Shown here piece by piece: positions 1-7,761 of a stretch of DNA of 64,000 nucleotides. Below the pieces are notes generated by a model. The model saw only the letters and a program-made list of their open reading frames with translations, was not told the origin of the DNA and searched no databases. Position numbers and translations under genes: made by a program. The first letter of the stretch is position 1. Each line of letters opens with the position of its first letter. The stretch comes from JAHRVQ01 sp051278195 (lineage in GTDB: Bacteria; Pseudomonadota; Gammaproteobacteria; Pseudomonadales; Azotimanducaceae): the NCBI GenBank assembly GCA_051278195.1, contig JBNMQM010000009.1, positions 1 to 64,000 of the forward strand, in the 5' to 3' direction.

Positions 1-788
1 CCGCTCATGGCAATGTCAAAAGCGCCGGCTTGCAGGTCATCAAGCAACGTGGGCCAACTGGTTTCTACGAGCTGCACTTTGACGCCAAGCGCTGCAGCCA
101 AATCATTAGCTAGCGTGATATCAATGCCCTTTGTCACACCATCAGCCGTTTCAGAAAAGGGTGCATAATCGCCAGTGGTAGCGACCCTTAAAATGCCGGT
201 AGCGACAATCTGATCAAGTTCGTTAGTAAACTTTTCTACTTCAAACAAGGCCCGGAACAAGGCGAACTTCGTGGCATCTGATAAGCCTTCAACGTTAATG
301 CTGCGGACGAACTGGGTGGCAAGGGATTTGTCGGTGATGGGGTAGGTCTCAGCGATGGCGGTTAAAATGGCATCACCAAGGGTTTCTATTCGGGGTCGCA
401 ACGCGTCCTTAAGAGACACGGAACTGGTTGGCAGTGGCGTGCCACTGGCCCATTCATCGAACCAATAACGTTGTATTTCCTTGGCGGCTTCTATTTGCAT
501 GGCGAAAAAGAACCGGCTGGAGGTAGGTGTTAAGCCGAACGCCAGGGCTTTGATGGCGGCTTCATCAAGCACCACCTGCTCTCGGGCGACATCTTCGATA
601 CCGAGCTTGCGTTGGTATTTGTAAACTGCCACATCATTCATTAGTTGCAGGCGAGCCTCAATTAGCTCGAACAAGCTGTCGATATGTCGGGCACTACGCT
701 CATCATGTAACGGTACTGCCATGGCGTCGGGCGTAAATGGCATCAACAATGTGCAGAAAAAAACAAACAGGCCAAGGGATTTAGTCAC
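1..788 (-). CDS. Secreted chorismate mutase (AroQ-gamma) fused to a PheC/SBP_bac_3-like domain, C-terminus cut by window edge
   Basis: Read on the minus strand from a GTG at 788 with no stop before base 1, so about 262 codons are visible. Residues 1-24 form a signal peptide ending A-M-A. Residues ~27-170 look like the AroQ-gamma (secreted) chorismate mutase fold, with the helical pattern ARLQLMNDVAVYK, then IEDVAREQVVL and FFFAMQIEAAKEIQ. From ~195 a solute-binding domain begins (ILRVATTGDYAPFSE, then GVTKGIDITLANDLAAALG), the pattern of periplasmic cyclohexadienyl dehydratase (PheC) and its amino-acid-binding relatives. Inferred role: chorismate to prephenate, and perhaps on to phenylpyruvate, in the periplasm. 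The second domain could instead only bind a ligand. The start is chosen because it gives a proper signal peptide; no strong ribosome binding site is seen. Confidence 0.78.
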   Translation of the reverse strand, partial: MTKSLGLFVFFCTLLMPFTPDAMAVPLHDERSARHIDSLFELIEARLQLMNDVAVYKYQRKLGIEDVAREQVVLDEAAIKALAFGLTPTSSRFFFAMQIEAAKEIQRYWFDEWASGTPLPTSSVSLKDALRPRIETLGDAILTAIAETYPITDKSLATQFVRSINVEGLSDATKFALFRALFEVEKFTNELDQIVATGILRVATTGDYAPFSETADGVTKGIDITLANDLAAALGVKVQLVETSWPTLLDDLQAGAFDIAMS

Positions 789-945
789 AGCAATGCCCAA
801 AAGGATTGTTCGTGCATCTTATCATGAGTTTCGGGGACGTACAGGCTTCGCACATGCTTGCTGAATTTTCTGGGGGGCTGTGATAGTTTCTGTGTTTTTA
901 TTGTGCGTCCCTAATCTTCTCTAAGCCTCATCTATAGGAAAATCT

Positions 946-1761
946 ATGCCAGAATCAACGAGCTCTGCACCACTGCTTTATACGCAGGAAGGTCATATCG
1001 TCACGCTGACCCTCAATCGCCACGAAACGCGCAATGCTATCTCCGAAGACGAAATGGTCGACGCATTAGAAGCGGCGTGTAGCCGTATCAACGGCGATCA
1101 AAGCGTTAGGGTCGTTATTTTGACGGGTGCCGGCAGCGCTTTCTCTTCGGGTGGCAACGTCAAAGACATGCAGGATAAGAAAGGTATGTTTGGCGGTACG
1201 GCGACGGAGATTCGGGATGGCTATCGGCGCGGTATTCAACGCATTCCGTTGGCGATTCACCATTTGGAGGTGCCTATCATTGCTGCAGTCAACGGCGCAG
1301 CTATCGGCGCAGGTTGCGATCTGGCAATGATGTGCGATATGCGCGTAGCCTCAGAGAAAGCGCTGTTTGCCGAAAGCTTTGTCAAGGTGGGGCTGATTCC
1401 GGGCGACGGTGGTGCTTGGTTCTTGCCTCGCGTTGTGGGTTTGTCGCGGGCGAATGAGATGGCATTCACCGGCGAACCGGTGAATGCGACAACGGCGTTA
1501 GCCTGGGGGATGGTAACCCGGGTAGTGGCGCCTGAGGAGCTACTCAATGCGGCTAACGAATTGGCAGCACGGGTCGCAGCAAACCCACCATCAGCGTTGC
1601 GCATGACGAAAAAGTTGTTGAAGCAAGGCGAGCATATGCAGCTTGAGCCGTTGCTGGAAATGTCAGCGTCTTTGCAAGCGTTGGCACATCAGACGAAAGA
1701 TCATGCAGAAGCCGTTGACGCGATTATTGACCGTCGGGCGCCGAACTTTACCGGTGAGTAG
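946..1761 (+). CDS. Enoyl-CoA hydratase/isomerase (crotonase family)
   Basis: A 271-residue crotonase-fold protein. The CoA-binding/oxyanion segments are visible: SSGGNVKDM near residue 67 and AAIGAGCDLAMMCD near 118, followed by LIPGDGGAWFLPR. Compared with rat mitochondrial enoyl-CoA hydratase, the position of the first catalytic Glu appears to hold Phe, while the second (SRANEM) keeps its Glu and the oxyanion loop carries an Asp (GDGG). The exact reaction (hydratase, isomerase or other) is therefore uncertain. It is probably a monocistronic unit for fatty acid or branched acyl-CoA breakdown, closed by the strong terminator at 1884-1925. The family call is secure; the substrate is unknown. 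Confidence 0.9.
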   Translation: MPESTSSAPLLYTQEGHIVTLTLNRHETRNAISEDEMVDALEAACSRINGDQSVRVVILTGAGSAFSSGGNVKDMQDKKGMFGGTATEIRDGYRRGIQRIPLAIHHLEVPIIAAVNGAAIGAGCDLAMMCDMRVASEKALFAESFVKVGLIPGDGGAWFLPRVVGLSRANEMAFTGEPVNATTALAWGMVTRVVAPEELLNAANELAARVAANPPSALRMTKKLLKQGEHMQLEPLLEMSASLQALAHQTKDHAEAVDAIIDRRAPNFTGE

Positions 1762-1883
1762 GGGCTGTACCTGCAACGGCAATTGTCTGAAGCGATTTAC
1801 ACTTGGCCGCTTCAACAAGAAAGATAGCCCTAAGCGCTGAGATACCGCAGGGTTTAGGTTTGTGCCAGCGTCGGATAGGGGCT

Positions 1884-1925
1884 TTGCAGTGCGCTGATGA
1901 CTGGCATCAGCGCACTGCAATTTTT
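1884..1925 (+). terminator. Strong rho-independent terminator after the crotonase gene
   Basis: A perfect 16-bp stem (TTGCAGTGCGCTGATG at 1884-1899 with its complement at 1905-1920), 5-nt loop ACTGG, then TTTTT at 1921-1925. It lies between the convergent crotonase and pspF genes and has a T-tract only in the plus direction. Confidence 0.92.
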
Positions 1926-1985
1926 GACGCTGTGCGTGTCGGCTGGTTAGTAAGATCAGGGGTCGAAGGGCCGTCAAGCTCGCGG

Positions 1986-3065
1986 TTAGGTCTGCTCCAG
2001 CAGGTCATATTTCTTAAGGTATCCGCGTAGCTGATGGTAGGTGACTCCTAGCGCATCGGCGGTTTTCTTCTGGTTAAACTGATTGGCGGCCAGGGCGCGG
2101 CTGATGAGTGAGACTTCGAAATCCTGAACGGATTGGCGAAAATCAACCGGGAATGTCTCGTTGCTGCCTGCCGCGGCAATCGGCTGAGCAGGGCTATCGG
2201 GCGCATTGATGTCAGCGGCTGTATGCGCAGAGCGACTGTTGGGTTGTTGTACCTCGGGTTGTGCCTGTCGGGATAGTAAGCGGTACGGCGACTCGAAGGG
2301 ATCCAGCGAAATACGATCAACTTGCGCTTCTGGGTTCTGACTGCGATAGACGCTGCGTTCGACGACGTTTTTGAGTTCGCGAACATTGCCCGGCCAGTGA
2401 TGTGCCAGCAGCATGCGTCGGGCGCTGCTGCTGAAGCCGGGAAAATATTCCCGTCCTAAGTCTGTGGCCATACTCACCGCAAAGTGCTCGGCGAGAATGA
2501 GAATGTCCTCGGGGCGGGTACGTAGGGGAGGCAGTGTGATGACATCGAATGCGAGGCGGTCCAGTAGGTCTTCGCGAAACTTACCCTGTCGGGCCAGTCC
2601 CGGCAGGTCATCATTTGTAGCCGCAATCAAACGTACGTCGGTGACCAGGGTTTTGCTGCCGCCGACGCGTTCATACTCACCGTATTCAATCACTCGCAAA
2701 AGCTTTTCCTGTACAAGGGGCGAGGTCGTGGCAAGTTCGTCTAAGAATAGTGAGCCCTTGTCGGCGCGCTCGAATCGACCGCGATGCAGCTTTTGGGCAC
2801 CTGTGAATGCCCCGGCATCGTGGCCGAATAATTCTGTTTCCATCAGTGACTCGCTAATGGCGGCGCAATTCATCTTGATAAATTCTTGGTCCCAACGACT
2901 CGATAGATAGTGGAGTCGGGCGGCAATCAGTTCCTTGCCAGTGCCGCGCTCGCCAACGATTAGCACGGGCTTGTTGAGGGTGGCAATTTGTGACACGTGC
3001 TCTAGCACTTCCATAAAGCCGGGTGACTCACCGAGCAGGCGTTCTGAGTGTTGCGCCTGGGCCAT
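1986..3065 (-). CDS. pspF: PspF, sigma-54 enhancer-binding activator of the psp operon
   Basis: From the ATG at 3065 (MAQAQH) the protein has 359 residues; an in-frame ATG at 3092 would add nine. It consists of an AAA+ sigma-54 activator domain with Walker A GERGTGKE, the GAFTGA sigma-54-contact loop, Walker B SLFLDELA and the LLRVIEYGEYERVGG segment, then a linker rich in Gln, Ala and Ser, then a Fis-type helix-turn-helix at the C-terminus (KKTADALGVTYHQLRGYLKKY). As in E. coli PspF there is no N-terminal receiver or GAF domain, so control probably comes from PspA binding. It is longer than E. coli PspF (about 325 residues) because of the linker. It is transcribed divergently from pspA. Confidence 0.93.
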   Translation of the reverse strand: MAQAQHSERLLGESPGFMEVLEHVSQIATLNKPVLIVGERGTGKELIAARLHYLSSRWDQEFIKMNCAAISESLMETELFGHDAGAFTGAQKLHRGRFERADKGSLFLDELATTSPLVQEKLLRVIEYGEYERVGGSKTLVTDVRLIAATNDDLPGLARQGKFREDLLDRLAFDVITLPPLRTRPEDILILAEHFAVSMATDLGREYFPGFSSSARRMLLAHHWPGNVRELKNVVERSVYRSQNPEAQVDRISLDPFESPYRLLSRQAQPEVQQPNSRSAHTAADINAPDSPAQPIAAAGSNETFPVDFRQSVQDFEVSLISRALAANQFNQKKTADALGVTYHQLRGYLKKYDLLEQT

Positions 3066-3290
3066 GTTTGAATACTCTATGTTGTTTCGCACCTCGGCTA
3101 GTTGATCGTTACCGGGTAGTTGCTGGTGGTAGTCGCTAGTCGATGTCTGTGGGAAATATACTAATAGTTAGCCAGGTTCACTAAATCATGAGTAATTTAC
3201 GCTTGAGAGGCATGTTACTACAATTCTCAAAAATACAGAAAAATTATATTTATCAGTAAGATAGAGTGCCTGTTGAGGGGTTTATCAGGG

Positions 3291-3307
3291 TTGGCACAGT
3301 TTGTGGA
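3291..3307 (+). promoter_or_regulatory. Candidate sigma-54 (-24/-12) promoter of the psp operon, in the 3093-3508 intergenic region
   Basis: The -24 element TTGGCAC (3291-3297) is perfect. At the right spacing the -12 element reads GTGGA (3303-3307), where TTGCA is the consensus, so the invariant GC is GG. It is the only good -24 match in the 416-bp pspF-pspA gap, points at pspA and sits next to the gene for its expected activator. The rest of the gap is AT-rich and also holds a near-repeat TTATTTACG(G/A)AAGT at ~3418 and ~3450. IHF or PspF sites were not resolved. Confidence 0.45.
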
Positions 3308-3508
3308 TGTACAAATATAGGATTTAGCGATAAACCAAGATGGAAGGAGCGTATTCCGCCATTATGAAGTATCGCTGGTGCCAGTGTTATTCGATGAAGT
3401 TGTTACTGACGATGCGCTTTATTTACGGAAGTCGTCATCTACGGTAGCCGTTATTTACGAAAGTTATGGTTCACAAAAGCTGTCATTCATTACAAGAGGT
3501 TTAGGGAT

Positions 3509-4195
3509 ATGGGTATCTTCTCCAGATTCACTGACATAATAAACGCCAACATTAATTCAATTCTCGAAAAGGCTGAAGACCCAGAGAAAATGGTTCGCCT
3601 GATTATCCAGGAGATGGAGGAAACCCTGGTCGAGGTGCGAACCCAATCAGCCAAGTTAATTGCTGACAAAAAAGAGTTGGGTCGACGTGGCGAGCGACTG
3701 CGTCACGAAGCTTCTGAGTGGGAGCGCAAAGCAGAGATAGCCCTGACCAAGGACCGAGAAGATCTGGCCCGGGCGGCGTTGAAAGAGAGAAATGAGTCGC
3801 TGGCCGGCGTAAGTGCTATAGATCTTGATCTTGAGCAGATCGAGCACAATCTGCAAAAATTGTCCGGCGATATCGGCCAGCTGCAGCAGAAGCTCACGGA
3901 TGCCAAGGCGCGCCAAAAAGCGTTGATCATGCGAGGTCAAACGGTGCAGACACGCATGGGCGTCAAGCGTCAGCTGCACGATGTGAATGTTGAAGAGGCT
4001 ATGGGTAGATTCGATCGCTATGAGCGACGTATTGATGACATGGAAGGCGAAGTCGAGGCCTACGATCTTGGTCAGCGCACGCTTGCCGATGAGATTGCTG
4101 AGCTGGAAGCGGACGAGGAAGTTGACGCCGAACTTGCGAAGTTAAAACAGAAGATGCACGGCACGCAAGCGTCGAGTCAGTCTGCCAGTGAGTAA
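3509..4195 (+). CDS. pspA: PspA phage-shock protein, membrane-binding ESCRT-III-like effector
   Basis: 228 residues, close to the usual 222 or so. It starts MGIFSRFTDIINANINSILEKAEDPEKM, the amphipathic N-terminal helix and family signature, followed by almost continuous coiled coil (residues ~25-215). In the described system PspA binds and inhibits PspF when idle and moves to damaged inner membrane under stress, where it stabilises the bilayer. The AGAGG-like ribosome binding site (AAGAGGTTTAGGG) lies just upstream. First gene of pspA-pspB-pspC-GIN-PspB-like. Confidence 0.96.
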   Translation: MGIFSRFTDIINANINSILEKAEDPEKMVRLIIQEMEETLVEVRTQSAKLIADKKELGRRGERLRHEASEWERKAEIALTKDREDLARAALKERNESLAGVSAIDLDLEQIEHNLQKLSGDIGQLQQKLTDAKARQKALIMRGQTVQTRMGVKRQLHDVNVEEAMGRFDRYERRIDDMEGEVEAYDLGQRTLADEIAELEADEEVDAELAKLKQKMHGTQASSQSASE

Positions 4196-4222
4196 ACCAC
4201 ACAGAGACCTTGAGGTGATCAA

Positions 4223-4471
4223 ATGGATGGCATAGTCGTAGCGTTTTTTGTCCCGGTCGTGGTCTTTATGGTTATCGTTGCACCCATATGGATCGTCTTT
4301 CACTATCGCTCTAAGGCGCGAAATGAGGATGGTCTTTCAGCCGGGGAGCGTGTTGAGCTAGAAGATATGTTCGAGGTGGCCAACAAGATGGTTGCGCGGA
4401 TCGAGACGCTGGAAGCGATTCTCGATGTCGAGAGCCCGGGCTGGCGTGAGAAGCAACAGCAAGCCAATTGA
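4223..4471 (+). CDS. pspB: PspB, inner-membrane phage-shock sensor
   Basis: 82 residues: an N-terminal transmembrane segment (~5-27), a basic juxtamembrane stretch (HYRSKARNEDG), then a coiled coil with the family pattern LSAGERVELEDMFEVANKM and a Glu-rich heptad helix. PspB with PspC relays membrane stress by binding PspA and releasing PspF. It sits 27 bp after pspA and 89 bp before the chosen pspC start, with a GAGGTGATCA-type ribosome binding site. Confidence 0.94.
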   Translation: MDGIVVAFFVPVVVFMVIVAPIWIVFHYRSKARNEDGLSAGERVELEDMFEVANKMVARIETLEAILDVESPGWREKQQQAN

Positions 4472-4560
4472 TCCTGAGCCCACGGTGGCATGCATTGAGC
4501 TTGCTGCAAGTGCAGAGATATAGGTGTGAGTATTTCCGGCCAAACAAAGGGGTAGTAACA

Positions 4561-5433
4561 GTGAGCAGGTCTGATCAAGAACGACGTGACGCCGAACGCG
4601 TTGCTCGACGCGCCAATAGGCTGGCTGATCGCGCTGAGTTGCGCGCGCACCGCAAAGCTGACAGTGCCAGACAGGCAGCCGAACGCTCGGCGCGGCTTGC
4701 CGAACGGGCGGGTAAGGCGCCTGGGTCTAGAGAGTTTGAGGAATCTCTGGAAGATTATGTTGAGCACATGACCGAGCGCTTTACTCGTAAGGCTACCGAG
4801 TGGTTTGGTCTTAGCCATGCTGACGACGACGATTACGGTTTAGGTGAAGACGATGATGGTCTCGGCGGCGAGCCTCGACGATCGAACGCCAACCGATCGG
4901 GATATCGGCGTCAAGGTCGACAGAGCCGTCGCACGCACCACGCGCGACGACGGCCTATGTGGTATCGATTCAAGTCTGGCCGGCCGTTTTACCGTGACGC
5001 TGAGCGTGGCAAGTTACTCGGGGTGTGCGCAGGTCTGGCGGACTATCTCCAGGTCGAGACGTGGCAGGTACGTCTGGCGGCTGTCCTAGGGCTGTTTTTT
5101 ATGGGCTCCTTTATTCTGCCGACCTACTTTATTCTGTATTTCGTGATGGAAAATAAGCCCTACTATCGCACGGCGACTGACCGTTTTGACGAGGCTCACG
5201 AGTATGGCGATGGATCGCGTTCGGCGCACGAAAAGAGCTCAAAACCCAGTCGTGGTGCACATCAGGGCAGGGCAGGCCGTTTCGCTAGCAGTACTAACGT
5301 GCAGGTGCTGCAGCTGGCGCGTGAGAAATTTTCCCAGCTTGAGAACAGAGTACGGTCCATCGAGACCCATGTCACGTCATCGCGGTTTGAGTTACAGCGT
5401 GAGTTCAAGAAGATTGCCGGAGATGACCTGTGA
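4561..5433 (+). CDS. pspC: PspC-domain protein with basic N-terminal helix and C-terminal zipper
   Basis: Start taken at GTG 4561, preceded by AAAGGGG at good spacing; an upstream in-frame ATG at 4468 overlaps pspB and lacks a ribosome binding site. That gives 290 residues. Residues ~1-70 are a highly charged Arg/Ala/Glu helix and ~75-130 are acidic then basic. The PspC domain lies at ~133-200 (FYRDAERGKLLGVCAGLADYL, then a hydrophobic hairpin ending MENKP). The C-terminus (~250-290) is a leucine-zipper-like helix (LENRVRSIETHV). This is over twice the length of E. coli PspC (119 residues), because of the N-terminal charged extension and the tail. Likely role: inner-membrane stress sensor acting with PspB. 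Confidence 0.9.
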   Translation: MSRSDQERRDAERVARRANRLADRAELRAHRKADSARQAAERSARLAERAGKAPGSREFEESLEDYVEHMTERFTRKATEWFGLSHADDDDYGLGEDDDGLGGEPRRSNANRSGYRRQGRQSRRTHHARRRPMWYRFKSGRPFYRDAERGKLLGVCAGLADYLQVETWQVRLAAVLGLFFMGSFILPTYFILYFVMENKPYYRTATDRFDEAHEYGDGSRSAHEKSSKPSRGAHQGRAGRFASSTNVQVLQLAREKFSQLENRVRSIETHVTSSRFELQREFKKIAGDDL

Positions 5434-6077
5434 CAATCGAGGTACGGCAAGTATCAGGTTTTGATCGCGTGCGGCTCCAGGGGCCGGGGATCTTAAAAAT
5501 CCGCCAGTCGAATAAGGCGTCTCTGACGGTTCACGCACCGCGCTATGCGATAAAAGGTCTGCAATCACGTGTTGTCAGCGGTGAGTTGCTGTTGGGCTTG
5601 CTCAGCACGCCTGTGGTGTCGCTGCAATTGCACCGTGAGGTGATCTCATATGACCTGCAGGTTAAAGATCTTAGTCGCCTGCAATTGACGGGTGTGGCGC
5701 GCGCTATTGTCCCAGATTTAGACACAGACAGTTTGACGTTGGTGGTTGGCGGGTCAGCCCGGATTCGCGTCGAGAAACTCACCGCAGACCATCTTGATGT
5801 GCGCATCAATAATCGCGGGCAGGTTAGTGTCAGCGGTGACGTGGAAGCTCAGTCAGTTAGGGTGAGCAGTCAGGGAGACTATCAAGCCGGTCAATTGATC
5901 AGTGATTTTGCCGAGCTGTCAGTGGCCGATCAAGGACAGGCCATCATCACAGTCAATGAGGCTTTAAATGTCGCGATTGCCGGCAATGGTTCTGTAACCT
6001 ATGTCGGCTACCCTGATGTGCAGCAAGTGATTTCGGGTCCCGGGCGTTTGCAGCGCATCAAGGCAACGCGAAAATGA
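5430..6077 (+). CDS. GIN-domain (DUF2807-type) protein in the psp operon
   Basis: GTG at 5430 overlaps the pspC stop (GTGA), implying translational coupling. The 215 residues look all-beta, with a short repetitive strand pattern typical of head-GIN (DUF2807) right-handed beta-helix domains: FDRVRLQGPGILKIRQ at the start, LSRLQLTGVARAIV mid-way, and repeated S-x-D-V and G-x-G turns. No signal peptide or lipobox is visible, which is odd because most GIN-domain proteins are exported; the protein may be cytosolic. Its link with Psp is by position only. Function unknown. Confidence 0.75.
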   Translation: MTIEVRQVSGFDRVRLQGPGILKIRQSNKASLTVHAPRYAIKGLQSRVVSGELLLGLLSTPVVSLQLHREVISYDLQVKDLSRLQLTGVARAIVPDLDTDSLTLVVGGSARIRVEKLTADHLDVRINNRGQVSVSGDVEAQSVRVSSQGDYQAGQLISDFAELSVADQGQAIITVNEALNVAIAGNGSVTYVGYPDVQQVISGPGRLQRIKATRK

Positions 6078-6090
6078 ACTGGAGAAAAGC

Positions 6091-6366
6091 ATGAACAACC
6101 CGTGGATCATCGTGTTTGTGGCTGGCATTATTTGGGCCTTAGCGGACGGTATCGTCAAAATTATTCGGGCTAGCAAGCAATCTGGCGGCGGTCGGCGTAC
6201 GACTGCGCGGTTTGATGATCTGACGTCTGACATGGCGGCTTTAGAGCAGGCGCTGCTTGATGCACGGCAGCGTATTGAGGTACTAGAGAAGATTGTCACT
6301 GACGGAAAGTATCAATTGAATCAAGATATTGACAACCTGAGTCGGAAAAACAAACATGCTGGCTAA
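6091..6366 (+). CDS. Small PspB-like membrane protein (TM plus coiled coil)
   Basis: 91 residues: one N-terminal transmembrane segment (NNPWIIVFVAGIIWALADGI), a basic linker (SKQSGGGRRTTAR), then a coiled coil (MAALEQALLDARQRIEVLEKIVTD) ending Lys-rich. The architecture repeats that of PspB, and VLEKIVTD resembles the PspB C-terminal helix TLEAILDV. It is probably a PspB paralogue or PspD-like accessory, the last gene of the operon. It has a GGAGAAAAGC ribosome binding site, and its last four bases overlap the convergent GNAT gene. Confidence 0.7.
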   Translation: MNNPWIIVFVAGIIWALADGIVKIIRASKQSGGGRRTTARFDDLTSDMAALEQALLDARQRIEVLEKIVTDGKYQLNQDIDNLSRKNKHAG

Positions 6367-6911
6367 GGTCTTGACGATTTGGGTGAAGGCGGTGAGATGC
6401 GTGAGCTCTCATTACCGCGCGCATCAGTGAAGTGCTGCTCAAAACGCAGGATAACGGCCAAGGGTTCAATAAAGCGCTGATACCGTCTGCCGACATGGGT
6501 GGTTATCACCGTTTGCCAAAATGACTGCGCCTTGGTATTGCTGTGCAGCACGGCGACTTGCCAGGTTCCGCTGAATTGCTCGAAGATAAGCTTAGCAGCT
6601 GCGCCACCTAAACCCTTTCGGCGATGGCTGCGGAGGATAAAGAACTCGGCGATTTCACGATACGGTCGGCCATCAGCGGGGTCTGCGTCCTGGCGCACCA
6701 GTGCCATGCCAATAATATCGTCGTTTTGCCGAATCAATAGCGGCCAACGATCCGGTTCACGCCAATAGTGCGCAAGATAGGGGTACTCAAAGCGGCCACT
6801 TTCGTCCATGGCTATGGTTGTGAACTCAGAAAAATCGTGCAGGTAATATTGCAGTAAGTTGTCGACCACGTGTTTTTCGCTAGTCATGGCAGGGGTGATG
6901 TGCAGATTCAT
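6363..6911 (-). CDS. GNAT-family N-acetyltransferase
   Basis: 182 residues. A GNAT core is visible in the middle: the substrate-side strand IIGMALVRQD, the next strand REIAEFFILRSHRRKGLGGAAAKLIFEQF (the acetyl-CoA pyrophosphate loop, R-x-x-G-x-G/A type: RRKGLG), then WQVAVLHSNTKAQSFWQTVI. The acceptor is unknown. The start overlaps the stop of the upstream glycerophosphodiesterase (ATGA, 6908-6911), so the two genes form a unit. Confidence 0.85.
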   Translation of the reverse strand: MNLHITPAMTSEKHVVDNLLQYYLHDFSEFTTIAMDESGRFEYPYLAHYWREPDRWPLLIRQNDDIIGMALVRQDADPADGRPYREIAEFFILRSHRRKGLGGAAAKLIFEQFSGTWQVAVLHSNTKAQSFWQTVITTHVGRRYQRFIEPLAVILRFEQHFTDARGNESSRISPPSPKSSRP

Positions 6912-7594
6912 GGGCTAGCGACAATCACCCGGTCTGGGTAGTTGCTGAAAACGCCATCTACACCGAGGGCTCGCATGCGGTCTATATCGGTGATGTTGTT
7001 GACGGTATAGACATAAACTCGCAGACCCTCATTATGAGCCGCAACCACGCGTTCAGGGGTGACGAGCTTGAGGGCTAGGTTAAGCGCGCTGGCGCCTAGT
7101 TCAAGTGTGCGTTGAACATAGTCATCCCCTGCTTTGTGAAACAGCGCGCCTCGCCCATAGCGGGCGTCGACCAGTGCCAGTTCGGCATGATCGAACGACG
7201 AAATCATGAATTCCGCTTCGCGCCAACCGCGTGTCACGTACTTGCTCAGCAGCGCACTGACCGGTGCTGCCGTGCGCTCACCTTTAAGTTCTATATTAAT
7301 GCCTGCTCGATGATCAATAAGCTCAATGACTTCACCCAGTGTGGGGATTTGCTGGCCAGAGCCAGCATCTAGGGTGCGTAAAGTCGCAAGCGATGTGTCC
7401 ATGACACGGCCTTTGCCATTGGTGGTGCGCCCCAGTGTATCGTCATGAATTACCAGCAGTTCGCCTTCAATAACATAAACATCCAGCTCAACCCAGGTGC
7501 AACCCATCTCGACTGCGAGCGCGAACGACGCTAGCGTGTTTTCGGGGGCATAGCCGCTGGCGCCACGATGGCCTATACAGATCATGTCAGTCAT
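6908..7594 (-). CDS. Glycerophosphodiester phosphodiesterase (UgpQ-like)
   Basis: From ATG 7594 (MTDMICIGHRGASG) the protein has 228 residues; the longer reading from 7708 adds 38 residues without family similarity. Catalytic signatures of the GDPD TIM barrel are present: GHRGASGYAPENT near the start, ELDVYVIEGELLVIHDD with the metal-binding Glu-x-Asp and catalytic His, and NIELKGE mid-protein. No signal peptide, so a cytosolic enzyme hydrolysing glycerophosphodiesters to glycerol-3-phosphate and an alcohol. The C-terminal part keeps YVYTVNN and GVDGVFSNYPD. Confidence 0.92.
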   Translation of the reverse strand: MTDMICIGHRGASGYAPENTLASFALAVEMGCTWVELDVYVIEGELLVIHDDTLGRTTNGKGRVMDTSLATLRTLDAGSGQQIPTLGEVIELIDHRAGINIELKGERTAAPVSALLSKYVTRGWREAEFMISSFDHAELALVDARYGRGALFHKAGDDYVQRTLELGASALNLALKLVTPERVVAAHNEGLRVYVYTVNNITDIDRMRALGVDGVFSNYPDRVIVASP

Positions 7595-7761
7595 GGAGTG
7601 CTCACGAGGGTGTATTGTTGGTGCGCTATTGTTAAGGGGTTTTTGCAGCGGATACTGTACTGCCTTCCACCAAGCAGTGCCAGTGGCTGCGTATTTGTGA
7701 TGATTCATAGGCCAATACCCCGTACAATTTGGTTTTTGTCTTTGCAGTGATCCAAATCGGC

